Source: Luteimonas gilva
GTDB taxonomy: Bacteria > Pseudomonadota > Gammaproteobacteria > Xanthomonadales > Xanthomonadaceae
Assembly: GCF_005239095.1 (NCBI RefSeq)
Contig: NZ_SZUA01000003.1
Span: 62,001-126,000 of the forward strand
Direction of reading: 5' to 3'
Length of the DNA: 64,000 nt
The position numbers and the translations under genes were made by a program. Positions 39,881 through 51,071 of the stretch are shown piece by piece. The stretch's first letter is position 1, and each line of letters starts with the position of its first letter. A model generated the notes under the pieces. The model worked only from the letters and a program-made list of their open reading frames with translations, did no database searches and had not been told where the DNA came from.

Positions 39881-41545
39881 TTACTGGGTGATGTCGACGT
39901 CCTTGGTCTCGCGCAGGAAAAGCAGGCCGATCACGAAGGTCATCAGGGCGATCACGACCGGGTACCAAAGGCCGTAGTACATATTGCCGGTAGCGGCCAC
40001 CAGGCCGAAGGAAATCGTAGGCAGGAATCCGCCGAACCAACCGTTGCCGATGTGGTAGGGCAGCGACATCGAGGTGTAGCGGATACGGGTGGGAAACAGC
40101 TCCACGAGCCAAGCGGCGATCGGGCCGTAGACCATGGTGACGTAAAGCACCAGCAGCCAAAGCAGTAGTAGCACCATCGGTTTGTTGATGCGCGCCGGAT
40201 CGGCCTTTTCGGGATAGCCCGCCGCGGTCAGGCCCGCCTTCAGCGATTTGCCGAATCCGTCAGCCTGCGCCTTGGCATCGTCTTTCGACAGGCCGGCGCC
40301 TTCATACGCCGGAACTTCGGTACCGCCCACGCTGACTTTGGCGGTCGTGCCCGCGGGTGCGGCTTGGATTTCGTAAGGAATGCCCGCCTTGGCCAAGGCC
40401 GCCGCGGCGATATCGCAAGAATTGGTGAAGACCTTCTTGCCGATCGGATCGAACTGGAAGCTGCAAGTCGAGGGATCGGCGATCACCAACGCCGGCGCGT
40501 TGGCGCGCGCTTCCTCGACCCCCGGATTGGCGTAGTGGGTCAACGCCTTGAAGATCGGGAAATAGGTCAGGGCTGCGATGAGGCAGCCGCCCAGGACGAT
40601 CTTCTTGCGACCGATGCGATCGGACAGCCAGCCGAAGAAAATGAAGAACGGCGTCGCCAGCGCCAGCGCGCCGGCGACCAGCAGATTAGCCGTGGTGCCG
40701 TCCACCTTCAGCGTCTGGGTCATGAAGAACAGAGAGTAGAACTGCCCGCCGTACCAGACCACCGCTTGGCCCGCCGTCGCGCCGAGCAGGGCCAACAGCA
40801 TGAGCTTGCCGTTGCTCGAGAACAGGCTGTCGCGGAACGGCGTCTTGGCCGTCTTGCCTTCGGCCTTCATCTGCTGGAACAGCGGCGATTCCGACAGCTG
40901 CAGACGGATCCACACGGACACGCCCAGCAACACGATGGAGACGAGGAACGGGATGCGCCAGCCCCAGGCTTCGAACGCTTCGGTGCCCAAGTACAACCGG
41001 CAACCTAAGATCACCAGCAGGGACAGGAATAAGCCCAGCGTCGCCGTCGTTTGGATGAAGCTGGTGTACAGGCCGCGCTTGCCATGCGGCGCGTGCTCGG
41101 CGACGTACGTGGCCGCGCCGCCGTATTCGCCGCCCAGCGCCAAGCCCTGCATCAGCCGCAATCCGATCAGGATCACCGGCGCGGCGACGCCTATGCTCGC
41201 GTAACTGGGCAGCACGCCGACCAGGAACGTCGAGAAACCCATGATGACGATGGTGACCAGGAAGGTGTATTTGCGTCCGATCCGGTCGCCGATGCTGCCG
41301 AAAAACGCCGCACCGAACGGTCGCACGAAGAAGCCGGCGGCGAATGCGAGCAAGGCGAAGATGAAGCCGGTGGTCTCGTTGACGCCGCTGAAGAACTGCT
41401 TGGCGATGATCGCCGCGAGCGAGCCGTACAGATAGAAGTCGTACCACTCGAACACGGTGCCCAGGCTGGAGGCGAAGATGACCTTCTTGTGGCCCTGGGT
41501 CAGCGTGCCCGACGGCGGCGCGGCTGAGGCGGTGGTGCTGGACAT
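39881..41545 (-). CDS. MFS transporter of the MHS type with a large periplasmic insertion
   Basis: A 554-residue transporter. TM1 begins IFASSLGTVFEWYDFYLYGS, and the MHS-family motifs FVRPFGAAFFGSIGDRIGRK and RLMQGLALGGEYGGAATYVA are present; FFIFFGWLSDRIGRKKIVLG is the second half motif. Relatives carry organic acids or osmolytes with protons. Unusual is a stretch of about 115 residues between the last parts of the protein (from THYANPGVEEARANAP to ADPARINKP) predicted to be periplasmic, with two cysteines. It forms a unit with the DcaP porin and stands opposite acs, so an organic acid such as acetate is a reasonable guess. Confidence 0.85.
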   Translation of the reverse strand: MSSTTASAAPPSGTLTQGHKKVIFASSLGTVFEWYDFYLYGSLAAIIAKQFFSGVNETTGFIFALLAFAAGFFVRPFGAAFFGSIGDRIGRKYTFLVTIVIMGFSTFLVGVLPSYASIGVAAPVILIGLRLMQGLALGGEYGGAATYVAEHAPHGKRGLYTSFIQTTATLGLFLSLLVILGCRLYLGTEAFEAWGWRIPFLVSIVLLGVSVWIRLQLSESPLFQQMKAEGKTAKTPFRDSLFSSNGKLMLLALLGATAGQAVVWYGGQFYSLFFMTQTLKVDGTTANLLVAGALALATPFFIFFGWLSDRIGRKKIVLGGCLIAALTYFPIFKALTHYANPGVEEARANAPALVIADPSTCSFQFDPIGKKVFTNSCDIAAAALAKAGIPYEIQAAPAGTTAKVSVGGTEVPAYEGAGLSKDDAKAQADGFGKSLKAGLTAAGYPEKADPARINKPMVLLLLWLLVLYVTMVYGPIAAWLVELFPTRIRYTSMSLPYHIGNGWFGGFLPTISFGLVAATGNMYYGLWYPVVIALMTFVIGLLFLRETKDVDITQ

Positions 41546-41562
41546 GGTCCGTTCCCCTTAGG

Positions 41563-42969
41563 TTAGAAGCTGAACTTGACGTGGGTTTGGATGCGCTTCA
41601 GGTCGCCTTCGCGGTCGTCCTCGAGCTGGCGCTGGCCCCAGCTCAGCTCGGCGCCGATGTCCAGTTTCGGGAACGGCGAATAGATCACGTTCGCGTGCCA
41701 GGACTGGGAGCGCTCGGTGACGCCGAAGCCGGTCAAGGCCTTGTCGTTGTCGAACATCGCGGTCGCGTACATCAGGTTGGTGCGCACCTTCGGGCTGAAG
41801 GCGTGGCGCCAGGCGACGAAGCCGCCGTAGCCGTCGATCGCTTCCAGCGATCCGTCCGCCGCCTGCACCGTATCGCTGCCCAGGCCGAAAGCCAGGTAGC
41901 GGCCGATGCCCTTGCCGCCGTTGACGGCGTAGCGGATGTCGTCGCTCTTGCCGATGTTGAACTTGCCCGAAACGCTGAGCGCGGCGCCGCTCTCGGTTTC
42001 GTCCTGGCCGGTGGCCACGTTCTCGTACTTGAACTGGCGCACCAGCGCGGCGACGGTGAAGTGGCCCCAGTCGCCCTTGGTCAGCCAGCGCGCGGTCAAG
42101 TCCGGCGCGACGTTGTCGCCGGTGTTGAAGCGCGCGCCGTTGTTGAGGAAGGGCGTGACGGTGGTCTGCGGATTCTCCAGCGAGAACGACCATGGTCCCT
42201 TCGTGTAGCGCAACTGCGCTTGGCGCACGAAGATGGTGCCGTCGGTGGTGCCGACGAAATCCACCGCGTCGGGCAACGCGGCCACGTCCTGGAAGTTCGA
42301 CCAGGTTTGGCCGGCCAGCCAGTTGTTCCAGCTGATGTAGGCCTGGCGCAGCGACACGGCGTAGGTGTTGGTGGAGGTCTCGTTGCCGACCAGGGCGTTG
42401 TTGCCGCCGCCGAAGAAGTCGGCTTCGATATAGGCCTTGAACTTGTCGCCGCTGTCGGTGGTGTGGTCGGCGCTGAGCCAGAAGCGCGAGAACTGGGCGT
42501 GGAAATCGGTGTAGGGATCGCCGCTGCGCGCGCTGTTCGCGCCGACCGGGATCGCGCTGGGCAGGTAGAACAAGCGGCCGGACGAGCCGTCGGCGATCTT
42601 GCCGTCGCTGGTGTCGGTGGCCATCGCGTCCATCTTGATGAAGCCGCCGTACGAGAACGCCGTGCCGGGATTGGCGGCGGTCATGATCGTGGTCGATTGG
42701 ATCGGCTGCTTGCCCGCAGGCACGGCCGGCGCCGCTTTCTGCGCGGCCTGCACCTCGGTCACCGCCGATTGCGTCTGCACGATCTGGGTCTGCTGCTGTT
42801 GCTGCGCCGACAGCAGCGCTTGCACTTGCTGCTCGAGCTGGGCGATGCGCGCTTCCAACTCTTTTTCCTTGGCGGTGGCGGCCAGCGCCGCGCCCGGCGC
42901 CAGCAAGGCGAACAGGACGGCGGCGGCCAGCGGGCGCCGCGCCATCGATAGGACGGATGAAGTAGTCAT
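41563..42969 (-). CDS. DcaP-like trimeric outer-membrane porin with coiled-coil N-terminus
   Basis: A 468-residue precursor: signal peptide (AAAVLFALLAPGAALA), a coiled coil (KELEARIAQLEQQVQALLSA, then a Gln run), and a 16-strand barrel starting AFSYGGFIKMDAMATDTSDG and ending with RIQTHVKFSF (terminal Phe). This is the DcaP layout, known in Acinetobacter for dicarboxylate uptake. ATG 42969 has GGAGAG ahead. It lies upstream of the MFS transporter with 17 bases between them, so both membranes are served by one operon, divergent from acs. Confidence 0.88.
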   Translation of the reverse strand: MTTSSVLSMARRPLAAAVLFALLAPGAALAATAKEKELEARIAQLEQQVQALLSAQQQQQTQIVQTQSAVTEVQAAQKAAPAVPAGKQPIQSTTIMTAANPGTAFSYGGFIKMDAMATDTSDGKIADGSSGRLFYLPSAIPVGANSARSGDPYTDFHAQFSRFWLSADHTTDSGDKFKAYIEADFFGGGNNALVGNETSTNTYAVSLRQAYISWNNWLAGQTWSNFQDVAALPDAVDFVGTTDGTIFVRQAQLRYTKGPWSFSLENPQTTVTPFLNNGARFNTGDNVAPDLTARWLTKGDWGHFTVAALVRQFKYENVATGQDETESGAALSVSGKFNIGKSDDIRYAVNGGKGIGRYLAFGLGSDTVQAADGSLEAIDGYGGFVAWRHAFSPKVRTNLMYATAMFDNDKALTGFGVTERSQSWHANVIYSPFPKLDIGAELSWGQRQLEDDREGDLKRIQTHVKFSF

Positions 42970-43163
42970 TCCCCTCTCCCGAGCGTAAGTCATGGGTATG
43001 GCGATCGACCGCGCCAGGCACGGCTTCCAGGGAGCCTGCGCGCGGCGCCGGTCCGCGCCTATTCGCCATTGGTCGAAAGCGGAGGCGGTATAGACGAAGG
43101 TCTAGGTCGGTTTAACAATGGATGCGTCAGACTCTCCACATCGCAGCATTCGCAGGTAAAGCC

Positions 43164-45116
<1,953 letters not shown>

Positions 45117-45136
45117 AGAGCAACGTCACAAGCAAA

Positions 45137-45167
45137 TCCCCCCTGCCCCCCTTTTTCAAAGGGGGGA
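45137..45167. repeat. CCCCCCTTT hairpin
   Basis: CCCCCCTTT-TTC-AAAGGGGGG (45146-45166) preceded by AAATCCCCCC; related to one arm of the repeat at 23732-23866. It could weaken read-through from acs into the regulator gene. Confidence 0.7.
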
Positions 45168-45240
45168 ACAGCCCGGCTTCGGGTAGGAATTTCGTTCTTG
45201 GGGGCCTTCACACACCGGAGGGTGAGAGGAAACGGAATTC

Positions 45241-45909
45241 ATGCCTACGCTATTGATCGCCGACGACCATCCGCTCTTCCGCGAAGCGTTGCGCGGCGTG
45301 GTATCGCGGGTGCTGCCGGACTACGCTTTGCGCGAGGCCGACAGCGCGCAGGCCCTGTACGCGCTGACCGAAGCCGAGCCGGACGCCGATTTGCTGCTGC
45401 TCGACTTGAATATGCCCGGCGCGCACGGTTTCAGCGTGCTGGTGCACCTGCGCGCGCAGCATCCGCAGTTGCCGGTGGTGGTGGTGTCGGCGCAGGAAGA
45501 TCCGGCGGTGATGCGTCGCGCGCTGGATCACGGCGCGGTCGGCTTCATTCCGAAATCCGCCGACGCGGCCACGCTCGGCGATGCGCTCACCCAAGTGCTC
45601 GAGGGCGAGCGCTGGGCGCCGGAAGCGGCGCAGTCCGCGCCGGCGGTCGGCGACGACGAGCACGCCGCCGCGCAGCGCCTGCGCGAGCTGACGCCGCAAC
45701 AGTTCCGCGTGCTGCAAATGCTCGGCACCGGTTTGTTGAACAAGCAGATCGCCTACGAACTGGGCGTGTCCGAAGCGACGGTGAAGGCGCATATGACCGC
45801 GGTCCTGCGCAAACTGGGCGCGTCCAATCGCACTCAAGCGGTGCTGATCGCGGGACGTTTGGCTTTGGATCCGGCGTCGGTCGTGCCGCCGCCCGAAGAA
45901 GAAAGCTGA
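45241..45909 (+). CDS. crbR: LuxR/NarL-family response regulator, CrbR/ErdR type
   Basis: A 222-residue regulator. The receiver domain (1-120) has the acidic pair ADDHPLFREALRG, phosphorylation Asp in DLLLLDLNMPGAHG (about 56) and the lysine in GFIPKSADAATL. The DNA-binding domain is ELTPQQFRVLQMLGTGLLNK plus IAYELGVSEATVKAHMTAVL. Its place directly after acs and facing a symporter-fused histidine kinase is the arrangement of the CrbS-CrbR (MxtR-ErdR) pair that turns on acs in Vibrio and Pseudomonas. The symbol is given by analogy. Confidence 0.85.
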   Translation: MPTLLIADDHPLFREALRGVVSRVLPDYALREADSAQALYALTEAEPDADLLLLDLNMPGAHGFSVLVHLRAQHPQLPVVVVSAQEDPAVMRRALDHGAVGFIPKSADAATLGDALTQVLEGERWAPEAAQSAPAVGDDEHAAAQRLRELTPQQFRVLQMLGTGLLNKQIAYELGVSEATVKAHMTAVLRKLGASNRTQAVLIAGRLALDPASVVPPPEEES

Positions 45910-45930
45910 CCGCGGGCCCGCTTTTGGCTC

Positions 45931-46087
45931 GTGTAGAGCGGAGCTTGCTCCGCTGCTCCTTGTTCGGGGTTGCTTTGTAGAGCGGGACTTGCCCCGCTGC
46001 TTTTCGGTCAATCGCAATCGAAAACAAAGCAGCGGGGCAAGCCCCGCTCTACAAAGCCAAAGCAGCGGAGCAAGCTCCGCTCTACAC
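45931..46087. repeat. Nested GTAG-type REP pairs
   Basis: An outer pair (GTAGAGCGGAGCTTGCTCCG and its complement ending at 46087) encloses an inner pair of a variant (GTAGAGCGGGACTTGCCCCG and its complement near 46027-46053). Outer and inner units differ by a few bases, suggesting one pair inserted into another. The array lies between the convergent crbR and crbS genes. Confidence 0.9.
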
Positions 46088-46101
46088 AAGCAGAGGCAAG
46101 C

Positions 46102-49100
46102 TCAAGCCGCGCCGGTTTCGGCGGCGCCGCGCATCGCCTGCCGCTGCGCAGCCAAGTACGCGCGCAGCGACGCCGGCCGCACCGGTTTGGTCAGCACGCG
46201 ATAGCCGCGAGCGCGTGCGGCCTGTTTCAACGCGTCGCTGCCGTCGGCGGTGAGCAGCGCGCCGGGGATCTCGCGGCCAGCGCGTTCGCGCAAGGCGTCC
46301 AAGGCGTCCAGACCGTCGAGGCGGTCGTGCAGGTGGTAGTCGACTAGCAGCACGTCAGGCTGCCGGCGCAGCAAGTCCAGGGCTTCGTCGACCGTGGTCG
46401 CGGCGACGACTTCCGCTTCCCAGCGTCCCAACAGCGCGCGCATGCCGGCCAGGATCTCGTGATCGTTGTCCAGGCACAGCACGCGCAAACCGGCGAGCGA
46501 ATCGGGAAGCCCTACGCGCGGCGTGCGCGCCGCGGCGGCCGTCGCGCGTTCGGCGCGCGGCACGCGGATCGCGAACACGCTGCCGCGGCCGACGCGCGAA
46601 CGCACGCCCAGCGGATGCCCGAGCACGTGCGAGATGCGCTGGCAGATCGACAGGCCCAGCCCCAAACCGCGTTCGCCCCAGTCGGTGGGCTGCTCGAAGC
46701 GGCGGAACTCGTCGAAGATCTGGCGCAGATGGTGTTCGGGAATGCCGGGGCCGGTATCCCAGACCTGCAATTCGATGCTGCCGCCGCGCGGCCGCGCGGC
46801 CAGAACGATCCGGCCTTCGCGGGTGTAGCGCAGCGCATTGGCGAGGAAGTTCTGCAGCACGCGGCGCAACAAGCGCCGATCGCTGCGGACCGGAGTGGAG
46901 CTGGCGTGCAAGCGCAGGTCGATGCCGCGGCCGGCGGCGACCGGCGAATATTGTTCGACCAGCTGCTGCAACAGATCGCCCGCATCGAAATCGGTCAGCG
47001 CCGGCTGCAGCGCCCCGGCGTCCAGGCGCGAGATGTCGAGCAGGCCGTCGAGCAATTCCTCGGCCGCGCGCAAGGAGGTGTCGACGCGTTCGGCCAAATG
47101 CCGCTGCTCGGCCGGCTGCGTGCTGTCGCGCAAGGCGGAGGTGAACAGCCGCGCCGCGTTCAGCGGCTGCAGCACGTCGTGGCTGAGCGCGGCCAGGAAA
47201 CGGGTGCGCGATTGTTGCGCGGCTTCGGCTTCGCGGGTGCGTTCGGCGACGCGCTGTTCCAGGGTTTCGTTGATTTCGCGCAGCGCGCCTTCGACCCGCT
47301 TGTATTCGGTCACGTCGCTGTAGCTGGTCACGTAGCCGCCGCCGGGCAGCGGCTGGCCGCGCATCTCGGTGACCTGGCCGCTGCTGCGCACGCGCTCGAA
47401 CACGTAAGGCGAGCCGGCGCGCATATAGGCGATGCGCTTGTCCACCTGCGCGTCGATGTCGCCCTCGCCCAGTTCGCCGCGTTCGGCGTTGAAGCGGATC
47501 AGCTCGGCCACCGGCCGGCCGACATAGAGCATGCCGTCGGGATAGCCGAACATCTGCTGGTAGCGTCGGTTCCAGGCGACCAGCTTCATGTCGCGGTCGA
47601 CCACGCTGACGCCCTGGTCGATATTGTCCAGCGTGGTCGCCAGCACCTGGCGATTGAAGCGCAATTCTTGTCCCGCTTCGTCCAGCACGGCGACCACTTC
47701 GGCCACGTCCATGCCGGTGCCGGTCAATGCGCTGGTCAGCACCAAGCGCGCCGAGGCCGCGCCGATCGCCGCAGCAAGCAGGCGTTCGGTGAACTGCACC
47801 CAGCCGCGGTCCGCCGCCGCTTGCGGGTGCAGCTCCACGCCCAACAACTGCGCCTGTTCGGCGAACGCGCGGCGCGCGGTGCGTTCGCCGAGCACGCGGC
47901 CGGCCAGCGCGAGCAAATCGGCGATGTGCACGTTGCCGCGCCACCCGCCTTCGGCCAGCGTGCGTTTTTCCGTGTACGGCTCCAGGAACGGAATCGCGCG
48001 CAGGCGTTCGTCGAAGCCGGGTCGCCAGCGCGCGGACACCAGCAGCAACGCGCCGATGTTGACCAATAGCGACCAGAACGTGCCGTGGGTGAGCGGATCC
48101 CAACCCGACAAGCCGAACAACTGGCGCGGACGCAGCCAAGAAATGCCGAGCAGGCCCTGCGTCAGCCACGCGTCGGACAACCAGCCGGCGTCGGTCAGCG
48201 TCGGCAACAGCAAGGTGTAGATCCACATCGCGAAGCCCAGCGCCATGCCGATTTCGACGCCCTGCCGGCTGGCGCCGCGCCAATACAAACCGCCGATCAG
48301 CGCCGGCGCGAATTGCGCCACCGCGGCGAAGGCCATCAAACCGTAGGAGGCGAGTGTGGTGTCGCTGCCGCTGGCGCGGTAATAGCCGTACGCCAATGCG
48401 GCGAAGCAGACGATGGCCACGCGCCGGATCCACAGCACCGTGCCGGCGACGTCGCCGCCATGGCGCTCGGCCCAGCCGCGGCGCAGCAGCGGCGGCATGA
48501 TCAGGTCGTTGCTGACCATCGTCGCCAGCGCCACGCTGGCCACGATCACCATGCCGGTGGCCGCGGAGAAACCGCCGATGTAGGCGAACAGCGCCAGCGC
48601 CTCGCGCGATTCGGCCAGCGGCAGCGCCAGCACGAAACTGTCGGCCGCGGCCGCGTTCTGGCGGCCGAACAATTCCAGGCCGGCGCTGGCGATGGGCAGC
48701 ACCATCAGCGAAATCAGCACCAGGTACGCGCCGAACAGCCAGCGCGCGCGGCGGATGTCGCGGACGTCGCCGCATTCGACGATCGCTACGTGGAACTGGC
48801 GCGGCAAGCAGAAGATCGCGGCGAAGGCGAGCAGGGTCTGGCCGACGAAACCCACCGGCGGCGCGTTGGTCACCAACGCGCGCGTCGCTTCGATCACGTG
48901 CAGGTCGTTGCGCTTGAGCCAGCCGATCGCGAACACGCCCACCAGCACCAGCGCCAGCAGCTTGACCAGCGATTCCAGCGCGATCGCCAGCATCATGCCG
49001 TGGTGGTGTTCGGTCGCGTCGACCTGGCGCGTGCCGTACAGAATCGCGAACAGCGCCATCAGCGCCGCGACGTACAGCGCTGGATCGCCCAGCGTGGTCG

Positions 49101-49554
49101 TCGGCGTCTGCCCGCTCAGCACGCTCAAGCTGATCGCCACCGCTTTGTATTGCAGCGCCAGGTAGGGCACCGCTGCGGTCAATGCGATCAGCGTCACCAA
49201 CGCCGCCAAACGCTGCGCGCGGCCGTAGCGGGCGGCGATGAAGTCGGCGATCGACACCGTGTTCTGGGTCTGCGCGATCAGCGCGAGGCGTTCGAGGATG
49301 CGCCAACCGAAGATCAGCAGCAGCAGCGGACCCAGATAGATCGGCAGATAGCCGATGCCGGTGCGCGCGGCGCTGCCCACCGCGCCGTAGAACGTCCACG
49401 ATGAGCAATACACCGCCAGCGCCAGGCTGTAGACCAGCGGCCGCAGCCAAGGCCGCTGCGGATATAGCGGCCGGCGGTCGCCCCACCAGGCCACCGTGAA
49501 CAGCAGTCCGGCGTAGGCCAGCGATACCAGCAGCAGAATCCAGCCTGGGAGCAT
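46102..49554 (-). CDS. crbS: Hybrid histidine kinase with N-terminal solute-symporter domain (CrbS/MxtR type)
   Basis: A 1150-residue protein. Residues 1-500 are a 13-helix sodium/solute symporter (SSS) domain: WTFYGAVGSAARTGIGYLPI, NTVSIADFIAARYGRAQRLA. After a linker comes a PAS domain (TLDNIDQGVSVVDRDMKLVA, near 640), a coiled coil, HisKA with RFLAALSHDVLQPLNAARLF, HATPase with NFLANALRYTREG and VWDTGPGIPEHH, and a C-terminal receiver (PDVLLVDYHLHD, VLTKPVRP). CrbS is thought to sense acetate via its transporter domain and to control acs through CrbR. It converges with crbR. Confidence 0.93.
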   Translation of the reverse strand: MLPGWILLLVSLAYAGLLFTVAWWGDRRPLYPQRPWLRPLVYSLALAVYCSSWTFYGAVGSAARTGIGYLPIYLGPLLLLIFGWRILERLALIAQTQNTVSIADFIAARYGRAQRLAALVTLIALTAAVPYLALQYKAVAISLSVLSGQTPTTTLGDPALYVAALMALFAILYGTRQVDATEHHHGMMLAIALESLVKLLALVLVGVFAIGWLKRNDLHVIEATRALVTNAPPVGFVGQTLLAFAAIFCLPRQFHVAIVECGDVRDIRRARWLFGAYLVLISLMVLPIASAGLELFGRQNAAAADSFVLALPLAESREALALFAYIGGFSAATGMVIVASVALATMVSNDLIMPPLLRRGWAERHGGDVAGTVLWIRRVAIVCFAALAYGYYRASGSDTTLASYGLMAFAAVAQFAPALIGGLYWRGASRQGVEIGMALGFAMWIYTLLLPTLTDAGWLSDAWLTQGLLGISWLRPRQLFGLSGWDPLTHGTFWSLLVNIGALLLVSARWRPGFDERLRAIPFLEPYTEKRTLAEGGWRGNVHIADLLALAGRVLGERTARRAFAEQAQLLGVELHPQAAADRGWVQFTERLLAAAIGAASARLVLTSALTGTGMDVAEVVAVLDEAGQELRFNRQVLATTLDNIDQGVSVVDRDMKLVAWNRRYQQMFGYPDGMLYVGRPVAELIRFNAERGELGEGDIDAQVDKRIAYMRAGSPYVFERVRSSGQVTEMRGQPLPGGGYVTSYSDVTEYKRVEGALREINETLEQRVAERTREAEAAQQSRTRFLAALSHDVLQPLNAARLFTSALRDSTQPAEQRHLAERVDTSLRAAEELLDGLLDISRLDAGALQPALTDFDAGDLLQQLVEQYSPVAAGRGIDLRLHASSTPVRSDRRLLRRVLQNFLANALRYTREGRIVLAARPRGGSIELQVWDTGPGIPEHHLRQIFDEFRRFEQPTDWGERGLGLGLSICQRISHVLGHPLGVRSRVGRGSVFAIRVPRAERATAAAARTPRVGLPDSLAGLRVLCLDNDHEILAGMRALLGRWEAEVVAATTVDEALDLLRRQPDVLLVDYHLHDRLDGLDALDALRERAGREIPGALLTADGSDALKQAARARGYRVLTKPVRPASLRAYLAAQRQAMRGAAETGAA

Positions 49555-49612
49555 GGGCGCAACGTTGGCGGCGTTGGGCCGAGTGTACGGCCGTCCGGCG
49601 GATGCGGGCGCT

Positions 49613-50215
49613 TCAGCGCCTGCGGACGTATTCGTAGCGGACGAAACGCCAGCGCTGCCCGGTGCCGTTCGCCATGATCACGTGCTGTTCTTTGACGACG
49701 TGGTCGTCGTCGGGCTGCCGGATCGCCATGTCGGAGACCATGAAGCGGCCTTCGACGTCCTTGCCGAAGCCTACGAAAGCCTGGGGCTCGAATTGAACCA
49801 GGATCGTGCCTTCGGACGCCGCGCCGAAGCTCCTCGCCGGCATGATGCTGACCGGGAAGCGCGTATCCATCGAAACGTATTTCCAGCGGCCTTCGACGCG
49901 GTCGAAATCCAGGTAGTCCAGCCGTTCGAAATCCGGAACGCCGCTGCCCGGCGCCGGTTTCATCGTCTCCTGCAGGATCGGACCGATCATGCGCCGTTCG
50001 GCGATCAGGCCGCGGGTGACGATGGGTTCGGCGCCGGGCGCGGGCCAAAGCTTGGCGACGACGTCCCATTGGCCGAGTTGGCGCGCGAGCTGCTGCTGCT
50101 CCGGTCCGGGCTTCGACATGCGTTGCGCGGCGGACGCTTCGACGGCCGGCGCCTGTTGCGCGGACGCCGCCGGGCCGAGCGCGGCGAGCAGGATCAGGAC
50201 GAGGGCGGAGCGCAT
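49613..50215 (-). CDS. Exported DUF1579-like protein
   Basis: A 200-residue precursor with a signal peptide (MRSALVLILLAALGPAASAQ). The mature domain resembles the DUF1579 family: LARQLGQWDVVAKLWPAPGA, VTRGLIAERRMIGPILQETM, FERLDYLDFDRVEGRWKYVS and a final RYEYVRRR. The fold is a small beta barrel; no enzyme function is known. It is transcribed toward crbS from near the rpmG terminator. Confidence 0.7.
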   Translation of the reverse strand: MRSALVLILLAALGPAASAQQAPAVEASAAQRMSKPGPEQQQLARQLGQWDVVAKLWPAPGAEPIVTRGLIAERRMIGPILQETMKPAPGSGVPDFERLDYLDFDRVEGRWKYVSMDTRFPVSIMPARSFGAASEGTILVQFEPQAFVGFGKDVEGRFMVSDMAIRQPDDDHVVKEQHVIMANGTGQRWRFVRYEYVRRR

Positions 50216-50275
50216 GGCGTATCTCCCGTCGTATCGCGAATTGGCAGGATCGACTCTACAAGGAAACCGGCAACA

Positions 50276-50302
50276 AAAAACCCGCCGGGCAGGCGGGTTT
50301 TT
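50276..50302 (-). terminator. Terminator of rpmB-rpmG
   Basis: AAAAACCCGCC-GGGCA-GGCGGGTTTTT (50276-50302): an 11-bp stem with A and T runs on both sides, so usable in either direction, 25 bases after the rpmG stop. Confidence 0.92.
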
Positions 50303-50326
50303 CGTTGGATCGACAAGCCGGAAGGC

Positions 50327-50491
50327 TTATTTGATCTTGCCTTCTTTGTAGATCACGTGCTTCCGGACGACGGGGTCGTACTTCTTGACCTCCATCTTGT
50401 TCGGCGTGTTCTTCTTGTTCTTGTCGGTGGTGTAGAAGTGGCCGGTGTTGGCCGAGGAGATCAGACGGATCTTGTCGCGCTTGCTAGCCAT
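50327..50491 (-). CDS. rpmG: Ribosomal protein L33
   Basis: A 54-residue large-subunit protein, beginning [20 protein letters not shown] and continuing with [19 protein letters not shown] and a final YKEGKIK. The pattern is that of the cysteine-free (zinc-independent) L33 of gammaproteobacteria. It is ten bases downstream of rpmB and ends before a strong terminator. Confidence 0.97.
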   Translation of the reverse strand: MASKRDKIRLISSANTGHFYTTDKNKKNTPNKMEVKKYDPVVRKHVIYKEGKIK

Positions 50492-50501
50492 GATGTTCTC
50501 C

Positions 50502-50738
50502 TCAGACCTTTTCGCCGCGGGCGCGGAGTTGGGCCAGAACGGAATCGATCCCGTTCTTGTCGATGGTGCGCAGGGCCTGCGCGGAAACCTTCAGCTTGAC
50601 CCAGCGGTTTTCGCTGGCGACCCAGAAACGGCGCTCGTGCAGGTTCGGCAGGAAGCGGCGGCGGGTCTTGTTGTTGGCGTGCGAGACGTTGTTGCCGGTC
50701 TGCACGCCCTTGCCGGTGACTTGGCATACGCGGGACAT
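50502..50738 (-). CDS. rpmB: Ribosomal protein L28
   Basis: A 78-residue protein with the standard L28 start [20 protein letters not shown], then [20 protein letters not shown] and [17 protein letters not shown]. The ribosome site GAGGTG precedes the ATG. First gene of the rpmB-rpmG pair. Confidence 0.98.
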   Translation of the reverse strand: MSRVCQVTGKGVQTGNNVSHANNKTRRRFLPNLHERRFWVASENRWVKLKVSAQALRTIDKNGIDSVLAQLRARGEKV

Positions 50739-51005
50739 AACGCACCTCGAAAGATTTTTTGCCGCCCTTAGCCAGGGAGACTTCGGCCCCTGCGGATGCC
50801 GGTGAGGGCGGCCGCACGCAATTCGGGTAGGTTTTTCCGCTGCCGGCGGCGGCCGGAATTGCGTTTCCGGACCGCCCGGTCGAGGGCCTTATCGGCCGAC
50901 CGGACGCAGCGAGCCGGGCATTATGCCCGGAAGGCCTGGGACAGGCAACTTATCCACAGGGGTAGTTCGCTGGGCCGGGCTGTGGGACGGGCGAGGTTCG
51001 CGCCA

Positions 51006-51066
51006 AGAGCCGGACCCTCTCCCTGGCGCTTCGCGCCTGTCCCTCTCCCGCAAGGGGAGAGGGTGA
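51006..51066. repeat. CCGGACCCTCTCCC composite repeat, short form
   Basis: CCAAGAGCCGGACCCTCTCC, then the CTGGCGCTTCGCGCCTG hairpin and CCCTCTCCCGCAAGGGGAGAGGG. It shares its parts with the longer elements at 13748 and 20787 and ends 6 bases before the stop of the LAB_N gene. Confidence 0.7.
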
Positions 51067-51071
51067 GCCGG

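Noticed and set aside
43097-43120. TCTAGGTCGG upstream of acs as a member of the promoter family
   Set aside because: Only one half resembles copy A; the rest of the architecture is missing.
45931-46087. CRISPR-like array from repeated GTAGAGCGG units
   Set aside because: Units are inverted, only four in number, and spacers are not of constant length; these are REP hairpins.
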